Source: Bog-532 sp963824545
GTDB taxonomy: Bacteria > Actinomycetota > Actinomycetes > Streptosporangiales > Streptosporangiaceae
Reading direction: 5' to 3'
Length of the DNA: 64,000 nucleotides
Assembly: GCA_963824545.1 (NCBI GenBank)
Contig: CAWGPP010000002.1
Coordinates: 62,001 to 126,000, forward strand
Position numbers and translations under genes: made by a program. The first letter of the stretch is position 1. Each line of letters opens with the position of its first letter. Below, piece by piece: positions 27,743 to 36,405 of the stretch. The notes under the pieces were generated by a model. The model was not told the origin of the DNA and searched no databases. It saw only the letters and a list, made by a program, of their open reading frames with translations.

Positions 27743-29080
27743 TTACGGTGCCTGCGGGGGATGGGGCGGCATCGGAGGGGTGGGCTGTTCCGGGGGAGCG
27801 GGTGGCTCAGGGAACAGCTGGGCCAGGCGTCGGCCGATCCGGTCCTGCAGCCGGACGATCCGTTCCTCCAACTGGCTAGCCCGGCCGTACAGCCCGTCGG
27901 CCGGGTTCCGTGAGCGGGCGGCGCCAGCCCGCGATCTGGCATCGGGAGTCCACGGGCGTTCGCCGCCCGAGGAACCAGCGGCCTCGTCTTGCGCCGCCCG
28001 GGCCTCGTCTCGCGCCGCCCGCGCTTCGTCCTGCACGGCCCGGATCTCATCGCGCGCGGCCCGGATCTCCTCCTGTGCGGCCGCGGCCTCTTCCCATGGG
28101 GTACGGGTCTGCTCCTGTGCGCGGCCGGCCCATGCACGGCCGGCCTCAACCCGGGCAGCGCCGTCCTCCGGCCACGGACCGCCGCCTTCCGGCCACGGAC
28201 CGCCGGCCCTGCCGAGCGTCTCGCCGACGTCCTCGAGCGCGTCGCTGACGGCGTCCCGGGCCATCTCGGCCCGTTCCTCCGCCTCGACGGCCGCTTCCTC
28301 GGCCTGGTTGGCCCGCTCGTGCGACCGGTCGGCCTCTTCCTGCAGCGTCTCGGCGCGGGCCTGCATGCGCTCCTGCTCGGCCGGTTCGGCCCATTCGGTC
28401 GCCTGCTCGGCGGCGTCGTTTGCGCGCATGGCCCGTTCTTCGGCCTGGTCGGCAAGGTCCGCCAGCTGGTCCGCGCGCTGCCGTGCCTCCTCTGCGGCGT
28501 GCTCCGCGTGGTCCGCGGCCTCCTGCAGGTGGAAGGCGGCCGTGCGGGCCTCGATCTCGGCAGCGCTCAGCCCGGCCGCCGCCGCTTCGCGGGCGAACTG
28601 CTCCTCGGGCGGCAACGATCCGCGGGCACCCATCGGTCCCGCGGACCCCATTGCGCCCGGGCGGCCCATCGGCCCATGGCCCCCCATGGGCTCGGGCGGC
28701 CCCATCGGATCGGCGCGGCCCACTGACCACGACCGCCCCATTGATTCCGGGGAGCCCATTGGTTGCGGTGAGCCCATCGGGTCCGGGGAGCCCATTGGTT
28801 GCGGTGAGCCCATTGGTTGCGGTGAGCCCATTGGTTCTGGGGCGCCCATCGGTTCCGTGGAGCCCATTGGTTGTGGCGAGCCCATAGGCTCCGGGCGGCC
28901 CGGCAGGTCGGGGCGGCTCATTGGCTCCCGCCGGGTCGGCGGGTCGTCGGGCGCGCCGGGGGTGGGCGGGCCTGCGTTACCGGCTGCGGTGGCGCGGCGG
29001 GCGACGCTGTAGGGTTCGCCGGTCTGGGCCATACGCTGACGTGCGGCGGTCTTCGGGGCCTTGTTCCTTGTCATGATCAT
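27743..29080 (-). CDS. repeat-rich coiled-coil protein of unknown function
   Basis: A 445-residue acidic protein starting at ATG 29080 (site gggaagaa) or ATG 29074. The first 35 residues (TRNKAPKTAARQRMAQTGEP, then YSVARRA) match a short conserved N-terminal segment seen in some actinobacterial proteins. Residues about 70-150 are repeated Met-Gly-Ser-Pro hexapeptides (MGSPQP, MGSPEP). Residues about 160-390 are strongly coiled-coil, with Ala/Glu/Arg/Gln heptads (for example AEEARQRADQLADLADQAEE). A Pro-rich tail ends the protein. No transmembrane helix is seen; a scaffold or cytoskeletal-like role is only a guess. Confidence 0.7.
   Translation of the reverse strand: MIMTRNKAPKTAARQRMAQTGEPYSVARRATAAGNAGPPTPGAPDDPPTRREPMSRPDLPGRPEPMGSPQPMGSTEPMGAPEPMGSPQPMGSPQPMGSPDPMGSPQPMGSPESMGRSWSVGRADPMGPPEPMGGHGPMGRPGAMGSAGPMGARGSLPPEEQFAREAAAAGLSAAEIEARTAAFHLQEAADHAEHAAEEARQRADQLADLADQAEERAMRANDAAEQATEWAEPAEQERMQARAETLQEEADRSHERANQAEEAAVEAEERAEMARDAVSDALEDVGETLGRAGGPWPEGGGPWPEDGAARVEAGRAWAGRAQEQTRTPWEEAAAAQEEIRAARDEIRAVQDEARAARDEARAAQDEAAGSSGGERPWTPDARSRAGAARSRNPADGLYGRASQLEERIVRLQDRIGRRLAQLFPEPPAPPEQPTPPMPPHPPQAP
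28738..28900 (-). repeat. 18-bp tandem repeat encoding MGSPQP/MGSPEP hexapeptides
   Basis: About nine units of the type gagcccattggttgcggt run in tandem in the coiled-coil gene. They vary in the middle codons and keep frame. Confidence 0.9.
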
Positions 29081-29121
29081 TTCTTCCCGGCGAGACTGCC
29101 CGCGTCGGCTCGCCAAGATGG

Positions 29122-29163
29122 ATGACCTGACAGAAAGCGCCACGGTTCATGACCTGACGAAAG
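29122..29163. repeat. paired 15-16-bp direct repeats upstream of the coiled-coil gene
   Basis: The sequences atgacctgacagaaag (29122) and atgacctgacgaaag (29149) are direct repeats at 27-base spacing, 40-80 bases upstream of the coiled-coil gene start. They could be operator half-sites; nothing else supports this. Confidence 0.5.
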
Positions 29164-29317
29164 AGACCGCGAGTCGGGGACCCTTGTCCTCGTCGCCGCC
29201 GTGGCGCGGGCCATCGGAAGCTCGGAAGCGGGCAGGCGGTGCTCTGCCACTGCCCACAAATATACCACCGCCCTTGTGACGCAGCCCACAACCGCGACGC
29301 GGTTGATCGAAAGCCGG

Positions 29318-30898
29318 ATGATAGGTAAGGAGCGTGCCGGCCGGAAATCCCGGCGTGACGAGGGGGGATCGAGGCGCGATGATCGCGAGGGAACGGGCCG
29401 GCCGGGGCGCCGGCTGGGGCGGCGTTCAGGCGGGTGGGGGTGCTGGCTGGGGCCGGGCGCGGTCCGGCTTGGGCGGCGTTCAGGCGGGTGGGGGTGCTGG
29501 CTGGGGCCGCGCCGTCGCCTCGTTGGCCGGCGCGCGACCGGAGTCGTTCTGGACCAGCCAACCGGGCGCCCGGATCCCGCGCCCGCGCTGACCGGCGTCA
29601 TCACGGCCGACCTGGCCGTCATCGGCGGCGGGTTCTCCGGCCTGTGGGCCGCGTTGCTGGCCCGCGAGCGCGATCCGTCGGCGGACGTTGTGCTGATCGA
29701 GGCGGCCACGTCCGGATGGGCCGCGTCCGGGCGGAACGGGGGCTTCTGCTCGGCCAGCCTCACCCACGGGATCGGCAACGGGCTGGCCCGGTTCCCCGCC
29801 GAGATGCCGCTGCTGGAAAAGCTCGGCGCGCAGAACCTGGCCGAGATCGGGCAGACGATCGCCGCGCGCGGCATCGACTGCGACTTCTCGCCGGTGGGCG
29901 AGCTGACGGTCGCTACCCAGCCCTGGCAGCTCGACGACCTGCACGCGGACACCGAGGCGGCCCGCCAGCTCGGCCACGACGCCGCCGATCTGGACGCGGC
30001 CGGGGTCCGCCGCGAGCTCGATTCCGCGGCGTTCCTGGGCGGTGCCTGGTACCGGGACACCTGCGCAATGGTCGACCCGGCGCGCCTCGCCCGCGGGCTG
30101 CGCCGGGCCTGCCTGGAAACCGGCGTGCGGCTGTATGAGAACACCCGGGTCCGCGCGATCACCAGCGACGGTGCGGCCCTGTCCCTGGCCACCCCCTACG
30201 GCGGCGTGCGGGCCCGGCAGGTCGTGCTGGCCACCGGCGCCTACCCGTCGCTGCTCCGCCGGATCGGCCTTTTCTTCGTCCCCGTCTACGACTACGTGCT
30301 GGTCACCGAGCCGCTGTCCGCCGCGCAGCTGGCCAGTCTGGGCTGGCGGCACCGGCAGGGCGCCGCCGACGCCGGCAACCAGTTCCACTACTTCCGGCTC
30401 ACCGCCGACAACCGGATCCTGTGGGGCGGCTACAACGCGGTCTACTTCAACGGCGGGAGGGTCAGCGCCGCCCATGACCAGCGTCCCGAGACGTTCGCGC
30501 GGCTGGCCGGGCATTTCTTCCGCACGTTCCCGCAGCTGGAGGACGTGAGTTTCGAGTACGCCTGGGGAGGGGCCATCGACACCTGCAGCCGGTTCTTCGC
30601 CTTCTACGGGACCGCCCACGCCGGCCGTCTCGGCTACGCCTGCGGGCACACCGGCCTCGGCGTCGGCGCGAGCCGGTTCGCGGCCAACGTCGTGCTGGAC
30701 CTGCTGTCCGGGCTGCCCACCGAGCGGACCGGGCTGGAGATGGTCCGTTCCCGCCCGGTGCCGTTCCCGCCGGAGCCGGCCCGATCGGCGGTCATTCAGC
30801 TCACCCGGGCGTCGCTGGCCCAGGCCGACCGGGACGCCGGCCGGCGGAACCTGTGGCTCCGGACACTGGACCGGCTCGGGCTGGGGTTCGACTCCTAG
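29318..30898 (+). CDS. FAD-dependent amine/amino-acid oxidoreductase (PuuB-like), 5' end probably frameshifted
   Basis: The core from about 29600 is a clear DAO-fold flavoprotein: LAVIGGGFSGLWAALLA, the RNGGFCSASLTHG segment, and YACGHTGLGVGASRFAANV near the C-terminus. It resembles gamma-glutamylputrescine oxidase-like enzymes, which fits the putrescine genes nearby. The N-terminus is abnormal. The expected SFW motif lies in another frame (29544-29552), while the following QPTGRPDPAPALTG lies in the main frame; one missing base near 29552 would join them. The open main frame upstream runs through a 54-base tandem repeat. Whether translation starts at ATG 29318, or at ATG 29379 in the other frame, is unresolved. 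Confidence 0.75.
   Translation: MIGKERAGRKSRRDEGGSRRDDREGTGRPGRRLGRRSGGWGCWLGPGAVRLGRRSGGWGCWLGPRRRLVGRRATGVVLDQPTGRPDPAPALTGVITADLAVIGGGFSGLWAALLARERDPSADVVLIEAATSGWAASGRNGGFCSASLTHGIGNGLARFPAEMPLLEKLGAQNLAEIGQTIAARGIDCDFSPVGELTVATQPWQLDDLHADTEAARQLGHDAADLDAAGVRRELDSAAFLGGAWYRDTCAMVDPARLARGLRRACLETGVRLYENTRVRAITSDGAALSLATPYGGVRARQVVLATGAYPSLLRRIGLFFVPVYDYVLVTEPLSAAQLASLGWRHRQGAADAGNQFHYFRLTADNRILWGGYNAVYFNGGRVSAAHDQRPETFARLAGHFFRTFPQLEDVSFEYAWGGAIDTCSRFFAFYGTAHAGRLGYACGHTGLGVGASRFAANVVLDLLSGLPTERTGLEMVRSRPVPFPPEPARSAVIQLTRASLAQADRDAGRRNLWLRTLDRLGLGFDS
29417..29509 (+). repeat. 39-bp perfect direct repeat at 54-bp period
   Basis: Identical 39-base blocks (gggcggcgttcaggcgggtg and onward) lie at 29417-29455 and 29471-29509, in the 5' part of the FAD oxidase gene. 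They are open in more than one forward frame. Confidence 0.9.
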
Positions 30899-31037
30899 CC
30901 AGTCCCGTTCGGTCACACTGGATTTTTCGGCCGCAAGCCGCGAGGCCGCGGCCGGTCGTTCACCGGTGCATGAAACGATCTCGTCGAGGCACAGTGCTCA
31001 TCGGCTGGCCTTTCGGCGGGCGGATGAAGGAGGAGAT

Positions 31038-32669
31038 ATGTCAGGGACGCCGCTGCGGGAACGCAAGGCGTGGCAGGCATTGCTGCGCCACCATGAGGAG
31101 ATCGAGGGGCGGCATCTGCGTGACCTTTTCGCCGCGGACCCCGGGCGCGGGGAACGGCTGACCGCGGAGGCCTGCGGGCTCTTCCTCGACTATTCCAAGA
31201 ACCGGGTCACCGACGAGACCATGCGGCTGCTGGTCGAGCTGGCCGAGGAGTGCGGCGTGACCGAGCGCCGCGACGCGATGTTCCGCGGTGAGCACATCAA
31301 CGTGTCCGAGGACCGCGCCGTGCTGCACGTCGCGCTGCGGATGCCGGCGGGCGAGTCGCTGGTCGTCGACGGCGCCGACGTGGTCGCGGAGGTGCACGAG
31401 GTGCTCGGCCGGATGCGGCAGTTCGCGGACCGGGTCCGGTCGGGGGAGTGGACCGGCTTCACCGGCAAGCGGATTCGTAACGTGGTCAACGTCGGCATCG
31501 GCGGTTCCGACCTGGGCCCCGTCATGGCGTACGAGGCGCTGCGGTACTACAGCACGCGCGAGATGACGTTCCGTTTCGTTTCCAATGTTGATTCCACCAA
31601 CTTCGTCGAGGCCACCCGCGACCTGTCGCCGGACGAGACGCTGTTCATCATCTCCTCCAAGACGTTCGGCACCCTGGAGACCCTCACCAACGCGGCCTCC
31701 GCGCGGGACTGGGTGGTCGAGGCGCTGGGCGACGAGGCCGCCGTGGCCAAGCACTTCGTGGCCGTCTCCACCAACGCCGAGCGGGTCCGCGAGTTCGGCA
31801 TCGACACGGCCAACATGTTCGGGTTCTGGGACTGGGTCGGCGGCCGGTACTCGATGGACTCCGCGATCGGGCTGTCCATCATGGTGGCGATCGGGCCGGA
31901 CCATTTCGGCGAGATGCTCGCGGGCTTCCACGAGATGGACGAGCACTTCCGCACCGCGCCGCTGGCGGCCAACCTGCCGGTCCTGATGGGCCTGCTGGCC
32001 GTCTGGTACCGCGACTTTTTCGGCGCCCAGACCGTCGGCGTGATGCCGTACGAGCAGTACCTGAAGCGGTTCCCCGCCTACCTGCAGCAGCTGACCATGG
32101 AATCGAACGGCAAGCACGTCACGCTGGCCGGGCGGCACGTCGACTACGACACCGGCGCGGTGTTCTGGGGGGAGCCCGGCACCAACGGGCAGCACAGCTT
32201 CTACCAGCTCATCCACCAGGGCACGACGATGATCCCGGTCGACCTGATCGGGTTCGGCAAGACGCTGAACCCGCTGCGCGACCACCATGACAAGCTGTCG
32301 TCGAACGTGTTCGCGCAGGCCCAGGCGCTGGCGTTCGGCAAGACCGAGGCCGAGGTGCGGGCCGATGGCACGCCGGACCGCGTGGTGCCGCACCGCGTGA
32401 TGGAGGGCAACCGGCCGACCAATACGCTGCTGGCCGAGATCCTCACCCCGCGGCTGCTGGGCTCGCTGGTGGCCCTGTACGAGCACAGCGTGTTCACCCA
32501 GGGGACCATCTGGGATATCGACTCGTTCGATCAGTGGGGCGTAGAGCTGGGCAAGGTGCTTGCCCAGCAGATCATCCCGGAGCTGGAGAGCGCCGAGGAG
32601 CCGGAGCTGAACCACGACTCGTCCACGAACTCGCTGATCCGCCGTTACCGCTCGCTCAAGAACCGCTGA
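31038..32669 (+). CDS. pgi: glucose-6-phosphate isomerase
   Basis: A complete PGI (543 residues) interconverting glucose-6-P and fructose-6-P. ATG 31038 has an ideal aaggaggag site. The sugar-phosphate motifs are NVGIGGSDLGPVMAYEAL and FIISSKTFGTLET, the catalytic Glu region is TMESNGKHV, and the His signature is GTNGQHSFYQLIHQGT. Two pentose-phosphate genes follow closely on the same strand, giving an apparent pgi-gnd-zwf operon. Confidence 0.97.
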   Translation: MSGTPLRERKAWQALLRHHEEIEGRHLRDLFAADPGRGERLTAEACGLFLDYSKNRVTDETMRLLVELAEECGVTERRDAMFRGEHINVSEDRAVLHVALRMPAGESLVVDGADVVAEVHEVLGRMRQFADRVRSGEWTGFTGKRIRNVVNVGIGGSDLGPVMAYEALRYYSTREMTFRFVSNVDSTNFVEATRDLSPDETLFIISSKTFGTLETLTNAASARDWVVEALGDEAAVAKHFVAVSTNAERVREFGIDTANMFGFWDWVGGRYSMDSAIGLSIMVAIGPDHFGEMLAGFHEMDEHFRTAPLAANLPVLMGLLAVWYRDFFGAQTVGVMPYEQYLKRFPAYLQQLTMESNGKHVTLAGRHVDYDTGAVFWGEPGTNGQHSFYQLIHQGTTMIPVDLIGFGKTLNPLRDHHDKLSSNVFAQAQALAFGKTEAEVRADGTPDRVVPHRVMEGNRPTNTLLAEILTPRLLGSLVALYEHSVFTQGTIWDIDSFDQWGVELGKVLAQQIIPELESAEEPELNHDSSTNSLIRRYRSLKNR

Positions 32670-32692
32670 AGAAACGGGGAGGCTGACCTGCC

Positions 32693-33727
32693 ATGGCAAC
32701 TGACAAGCCGATGCAGCTCGGGATGATCGGGCTCGGCCGGATGGGCGCGAACCTGGTCCGTCGGCTGATGCGCGACGGGCACCGCTGCGTCGTGTACGAC
32801 ATCAACGCCGACGCGGTGAAGGGCCTGGAGGCCGAGGGCGCCACCGGGTCCACCGAGCTGGCCACGTTCGTCGGCATGCTGGAGCAGCCGCGGGCGCTGT
32901 GGCTCATGGTGCCGGCCGGCATCGTGCAGCCGACGCTGGACAAACTCCACCCGCTGCTGGACGCCGGCGACATCGTGATCGACGGCGGCAACTCCTACTA
33001 CCGCGATGACATCATCCGGGCCAAGGCGCTCAAAGACGGCGGCATCCACTACATCGACTGCGGGACCAGCGGCGGGGTGTGGGGGCTGGAGCGCGGCTTC
33101 TGCCTGATGATCGGCGGGGAGGACGAGCCGGTCAACCGGCTGGACCCGATCTTCCGGACGATCGCGCCGGGCAAGGGCGACGCCGAGCCCACGCCCAGCC
33201 GGACCCACGACCCCAGCACCGCCGCCGAGGGGTACCTGCACTGCGGGCCGAACGGCGCCGGGCACTTCGTCAAGATGATTCATAACGGAATCGAGTACGG
33301 CATGATGGCCGCCATCGCCGAGGGTCTGTCCATCATCGAGCACGCCGACGCGGGCGAGCACATGGACGAGATCGACGCGGAGACCACCCCGCTGCGCGAC
33401 CCGTGGGCGTACAAGTACAACATCGACGTGGGTGAGGTCGCCGAGCTGTGGCGGCGCGGCTCGGTGATCAGTTCCTGGCTGATCGACCTGACCGCCGACG
33501 CCTTCGCCAAGTCCCCGGACCTCAGCGACTACACCGGCCGGGTCTCCGACTCCGGCGAGGGCCGGTGGACCGTCCAGGCCGCCATCGACACCGGGGTGCC
33601 GGTCGGCGCGATCACGGCGGCCCTCTACGAGCGGTTCGAGTCCCGCGGCGACGGCGTGTTCACCGGCAAGGTGCTGTCCGCCATGCGGTCCGGGTTCGGC
33701 GGCCACCAGGAGAAGAAGGCGGACTGA
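32693..33727 (+). CDS. gnd: 6-phosphogluconate dehydrogenase, short (NAD-type) form
   Basis: A 344-residue 6PGDH of the short actinobacterial/Gnd-like class (the long form has about 470). The N-terminal Rossmann motif is LGMIGLGRMGANLVRRL. The catalytic region has GPNGAGHFVKMIHNGIEYG with the active Lys and Asn, and YKYNIDVGEVAELWRRGSVI follows. It oxidatively decarboxylates 6-phosphogluconate to ribulose-5-P. It follows pgi by 23 bases and ends 3 bases before the truncated zwf. Confidence 0.95.
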   Translation: MATDKPMQLGMIGLGRMGANLVRRLMRDGHRCVVYDINADAVKGLEAEGATGSTELATFVGMLEQPRALWLMVPAGIVQPTLDKLHPLLDAGDIVIDGGNSYYRDDIIRAKALKDGGIHYIDCGTSGGVWGLERGFCLMIGGEDEPVNRLDPIFRTIAPGKGDAEPTPSRTHDPSTAAEGYLHCGPNGAGHFVKMIHNGIEYGMMAAIAEGLSIIEHADAGEHMDEIDAETTPLRDPWAYKYNIDVGEVAELWRRGSVISSWLIDLTADAFAKSPDLSDYTGRVSDSGEGRWTVQAAIDTGVPVGAITAALYERFESRGDGVFTGKVLSAMRSGFGGHQEKKAD

Positions 33728-33730
33728 CCG

Positions 33731-34642
33731 ATGTCGGCGTCGCGCTCCCCCCGCTTCGCCAACGGGCTATTCGAGCCGGTCTGGGACCGGCACCACATCC
33801 GTTACGTCCAGATCGACGTGCCGGAGACCCTGTCGATCGAGGGCCGGGCCGCGTTCTACGACTCCACCGGCGCCTACCGCGACATGGTCGTCACGCACCT
33901 GTTCCAGGTGCTCGGGTTCGTCGCGATGGAGCCGCCGGCGTCGATGGCGGCCAAGGCGCTGAAGCTGGAGAAGGCCAAGGTCTACGACGCCTTGCGGCCG
34001 ATCGACGTCCGGCACGTGGTCCGCGGCCAGTACGAGGGCTACCGCAGCGAGCCGGGCGTGCTGCCGGACTCGCAGACCGAGACGATGGTCGCGGTGCGCG
34101 CCGAGGTCGACAACTGGCGCTGGGCCGGCGTCCCGTTCTTCCTGCGGTCCGGGAAGAACCTCGGGGCCAGCCGGCAGGTGATCACGCTCGGGTTCGAAGA
34201 GCCGCCGCTGCGGATGTTCCGCATCGAGCGGCAGGATGCCCCCGCGGGCTACCGGAACGAGCTGGTCATCGACTTCGCCGACCCCGGGTCGATCACCGTC
34301 CGGTTCCTGGCCAAGGAGCCGGGCGCGGAGATCACACTCGGCGAGGCGGCGATGGTGTTCCGCTACCAGGACTCCTTCGACCAGGCCAATTCGCTGGAGG
34401 GGTACGAGCACCTGATCCTGCTGGCCATGCTCGGCGATCAGTCCTTGTTCACCAGCTCGGACAGCATCGAGCGACTATGGACGATCTCCGAGCCGCTGCT
34501 GCAGAACCCGCCGCCCGTGCTGCCCTACGCGCTGGGGTCGTGGGGGCCCGAGCGCGCCACCAGCCGCCTGGTGGCGCCGTTCCGCTGGCACCTGCCGGAG
34601 GAGCACCTTCCGGGGGATCACCTTCCGGAGGAGGGCCGCTGA
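33731..34642 (+). CDS. zwf: N-terminally deleted glucose-6-phosphate dehydrogenase
   Basis: The 303-residue product aligns only with the C-terminal part of Zwf (normally about 500 residues). It opens at the RFANGLFEPVWDR stretch and contains YDSTGAYRDMVVTHLFQVL and NWRWAGVPFFLRSGK. The first 200 or so residues are missing, including the GASGDLA dinucleotide motif and the RIDHYLGKE catalytic segment. The ATG is 3 bases after the gnd stop, and no upstream frame holds the missing half. The product should not be a working dehydrogenase on its own, yet the frame is intact to a C-terminus with an LPEEH repeat. It may be a decaying gene or a domain kept for assembly or regulation. Confidence 0.85.
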   Translation: MSASRSPRFANGLFEPVWDRHHIRYVQIDVPETLSIEGRAAFYDSTGAYRDMVVTHLFQVLGFVAMEPPASMAAKALKLEKAKVYDALRPIDVRHVVRGQYEGYRSEPGVLPDSQTETMVAVRAEVDNWRWAGVPFFLRSGKNLGASRQVITLGFEEPPLRMFRIERQDAPAGYRNELVIDFADPGSITVRFLAKEPGAEITLGEAAMVFRYQDSFDQANSLEGYEHLILLAMLGDQSLFTSSDSIERLWTISEPLLQNPPPVLPYALGSWGPERATSRLVAPFRWHLPEEHLPGDHLPEEGR

Positions 34643-34755
34643 AACCACGTTGAGTTTCCGCGCTGCCTGCGGCAAGCTCGGCCCGGCTGGGGTATCGGCC
34701 GGCTGCTCGTCGTCTTGCTCCCGGCCATCAACGCGGAGCGGTTCGGCGGGCGCTG

Positions 34756-35175
34756 TCAGCGGGCGGCGAGGTCGCGGCACAGCCAGGCGATCGTCGACGC
34801 CCGGGTCGTGCGCAGCCGCACCTCGACCTGACCGGACATGCTCGGGTCCCCGGCCCCGGCGTCGTAGCTGACACAGATCTGGTCCGGCTGGTCCACCGTG
34901 ACCTTAACCCCGGCGCGCAGCGGATCATGGTGCGGCACATTGACGTGCTTCACATGGTTGGCCCACACCAGCAGGCGCCGGTCGGTCACCACGATCGATC
35001 CCATCACCCCCTGTTTGCGCAGCTTGGAGTACCGCTTAGGGGTGCGGTAGTTCCGGTAGGTGACGGAGCCAGGCAGTTCCTCTTCCCGCACGACCAGTAG
35101 TTCCGTGGCGATGGCGGCGCGGAGGTCAGGGGGAAGGCGGCCGGATCCGACGATCAGTCGGCGTAGCGGGCTCAC
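34756..35175 (-). CDS. hypothetical protein with PH-like fold
   Basis: A 139-residue protein from GTG 35175. The central section (YRTPKRYSKLRKQGVMGSIV then VTDRRLLVWA) looks like a bacterial PH-like or GRAM-like beta domain. No signal peptide or membrane helix is seen. It is convergent with the pgi-gnd-zwf operon and divergent from the DapA-like gene. No function can be assigned. Confidence 0.65.
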   Translation of the reverse strand: MSPLRRLIVGSGRLPPDLRAAIATELLVVREEELPGSVTYRNYRTPKRYSKLRKQGVMGSIVVTDRRLLVWANHVKHVNVPHHDPLRAGVKVTVDQPDQICVSYDAGAGDPSMSGQVEVRLRTTRASTIAWLCRDLAAR

Positions 35176-35399
35176 AGGAGGGACAGTAGCGCCGGATTTG
35201 CCCGCTTCCAAGGAAGGGTGGCGTACCTGGCGTCCGGCGGATCGGCGCGACCGCCCGGGCGTGCGGAACGCGGTCGCTAGGCCGGGGTGGCGCGACGTTA
35301 CTCTGCTGAGAGCGCACATTGAGTCGTTCCTGACCAGGAACTTCCCTTCCCTCGCAGACAGCACAGGCAGCACAGGCAGCAGAGACGGCGGAGATACCG

Positions 35400-36377
35400 A
35401 TGCCCCTTGACCCGTCCACGGCCGGCGCGCTGAAAGAGGCGCTGGCCACGGTAGTCGTCATTCCCGTGACCCCGATGCGTCCCGACGGCAGCCCCGAGTG
35501 GGGCACGTACGCGGACCTGATCCGGCGCGTGGTGGACGCCGGGATCAGCGTCGTGACGCCGAACGGCAACACCGGCGAGTTCTACGCGCTGACCCCGGCC
35601 GAAGCGCGGCAGGCCACCGAGACCACGGTCCGGGCCCGGGATCAGGTCGCGCTCGGGGCCCGGGCCTTCGTCCTGGTGGGGGTGGGGCACGACACCGCGA
35701 GCGCGGCCGCGGCGGCCCGGCACGCCGGGGACACCGGCGCCGAGATGGTCATGGTCCATCAGCCGGTGCACCCGTACCAGTCCGCGGCGGGCTGGGTGGC
35801 CTACCACCGGGAGATCGCCGACGCCGTGCCGGACCTGGGCGTGGTGCTCTACATCCGCAGCGAGCGCGTCACCGGCGCGCAGATCGCCGAACTCGGCGCG
35901 CGCTGCCCGAACGTGATCGGCATCAAGTACGGGGTGAAGGACGCCGCGCAGTTCGCGGCGGTGGCCAGGGACGCCGGGCTGGACCGGTTCACCTGGATCG
36001 CCGGGCTGGCCGAGCCGTACGCCCCGGGTTACTGGGCCTACGGCGCGCGCGGCTTCACCTCGGGCCTGGCCAACGTCAGCCCGTCGCTGTCGCTGTCCCT
36101 GCTGGGGGCGCTGCGGTCCGGCGACCTGGCCGGGGCGATGGACACGTGGGAGCTGATCCGCCCGTTCGAGGACCTCCGCGCGGCCGACGGCTCCGCCGAC
36201 AACGTGACCGTGGTCAAGGAAGCCCTGGCCCAGCTGGGCTTGTGTGGCCGTGACGTACGGCCGCCGAGCCGCACGCTGCCCGATACGCAGCGGGAAGCGG
36301 TGGCGGCCATCCTGCGGTCGTGGAGCCTGCCGGGCCTGGACGTGACCGACCGCGTGGAAACGGGAGCCCGCCCATGA
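35400..36377 (+). CDS. DapA/DHDPS family dehydratase (2-keto-3-deoxy-pentonate type)
   Basis: A 325-residue TIM-barrel of the dihydrodipicolinate synthase/N-acetylneuraminate lyase family. It has the GNTGEFYAL motif, the Tyr in VVLYIRSER and the Schiff-base Lys in NVIGIKYGVK. The gene stands beside an IlvD/Edd dehydratase and a semialdehyde dehydrogenase, so dehydration of 2-keto-3-deoxy-arabonate/xylonate to alpha-ketoglutarate semialdehyde is the most likely role. Lysine synthesis is unlikely here. Confidence 0.85.
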   Translation: MPLDPSTAGALKEALATVVVIPVTPMRPDGSPEWGTYADLIRRVVDAGISVVTPNGNTGEFYALTPAEARQATETTVRARDQVALGARAFVLVGVGHDTASAAAAARHAGDTGAEMVMVHQPVHPYQSAAGWVAYHREIADAVPDLGVVLYIRSERVTGAQIAELGARCPNVIGIKYGVKDAAQFAAVARDAGLDRFTWIAGLAEPYAPGYWAYGARGFTSGLANVSPSLSLSLLGALRSGDLAGAMDTWELIRPFEDLRAADGSADNVTVVKEALAQLGLCGRDVRPPSRTLPDTQREAVAAILRSWSLPGLDVTDRVETGARP

Positions 36378-36405
36378 CCACGACCGTGCAGCCGGGGGCG
36401 CGCCC

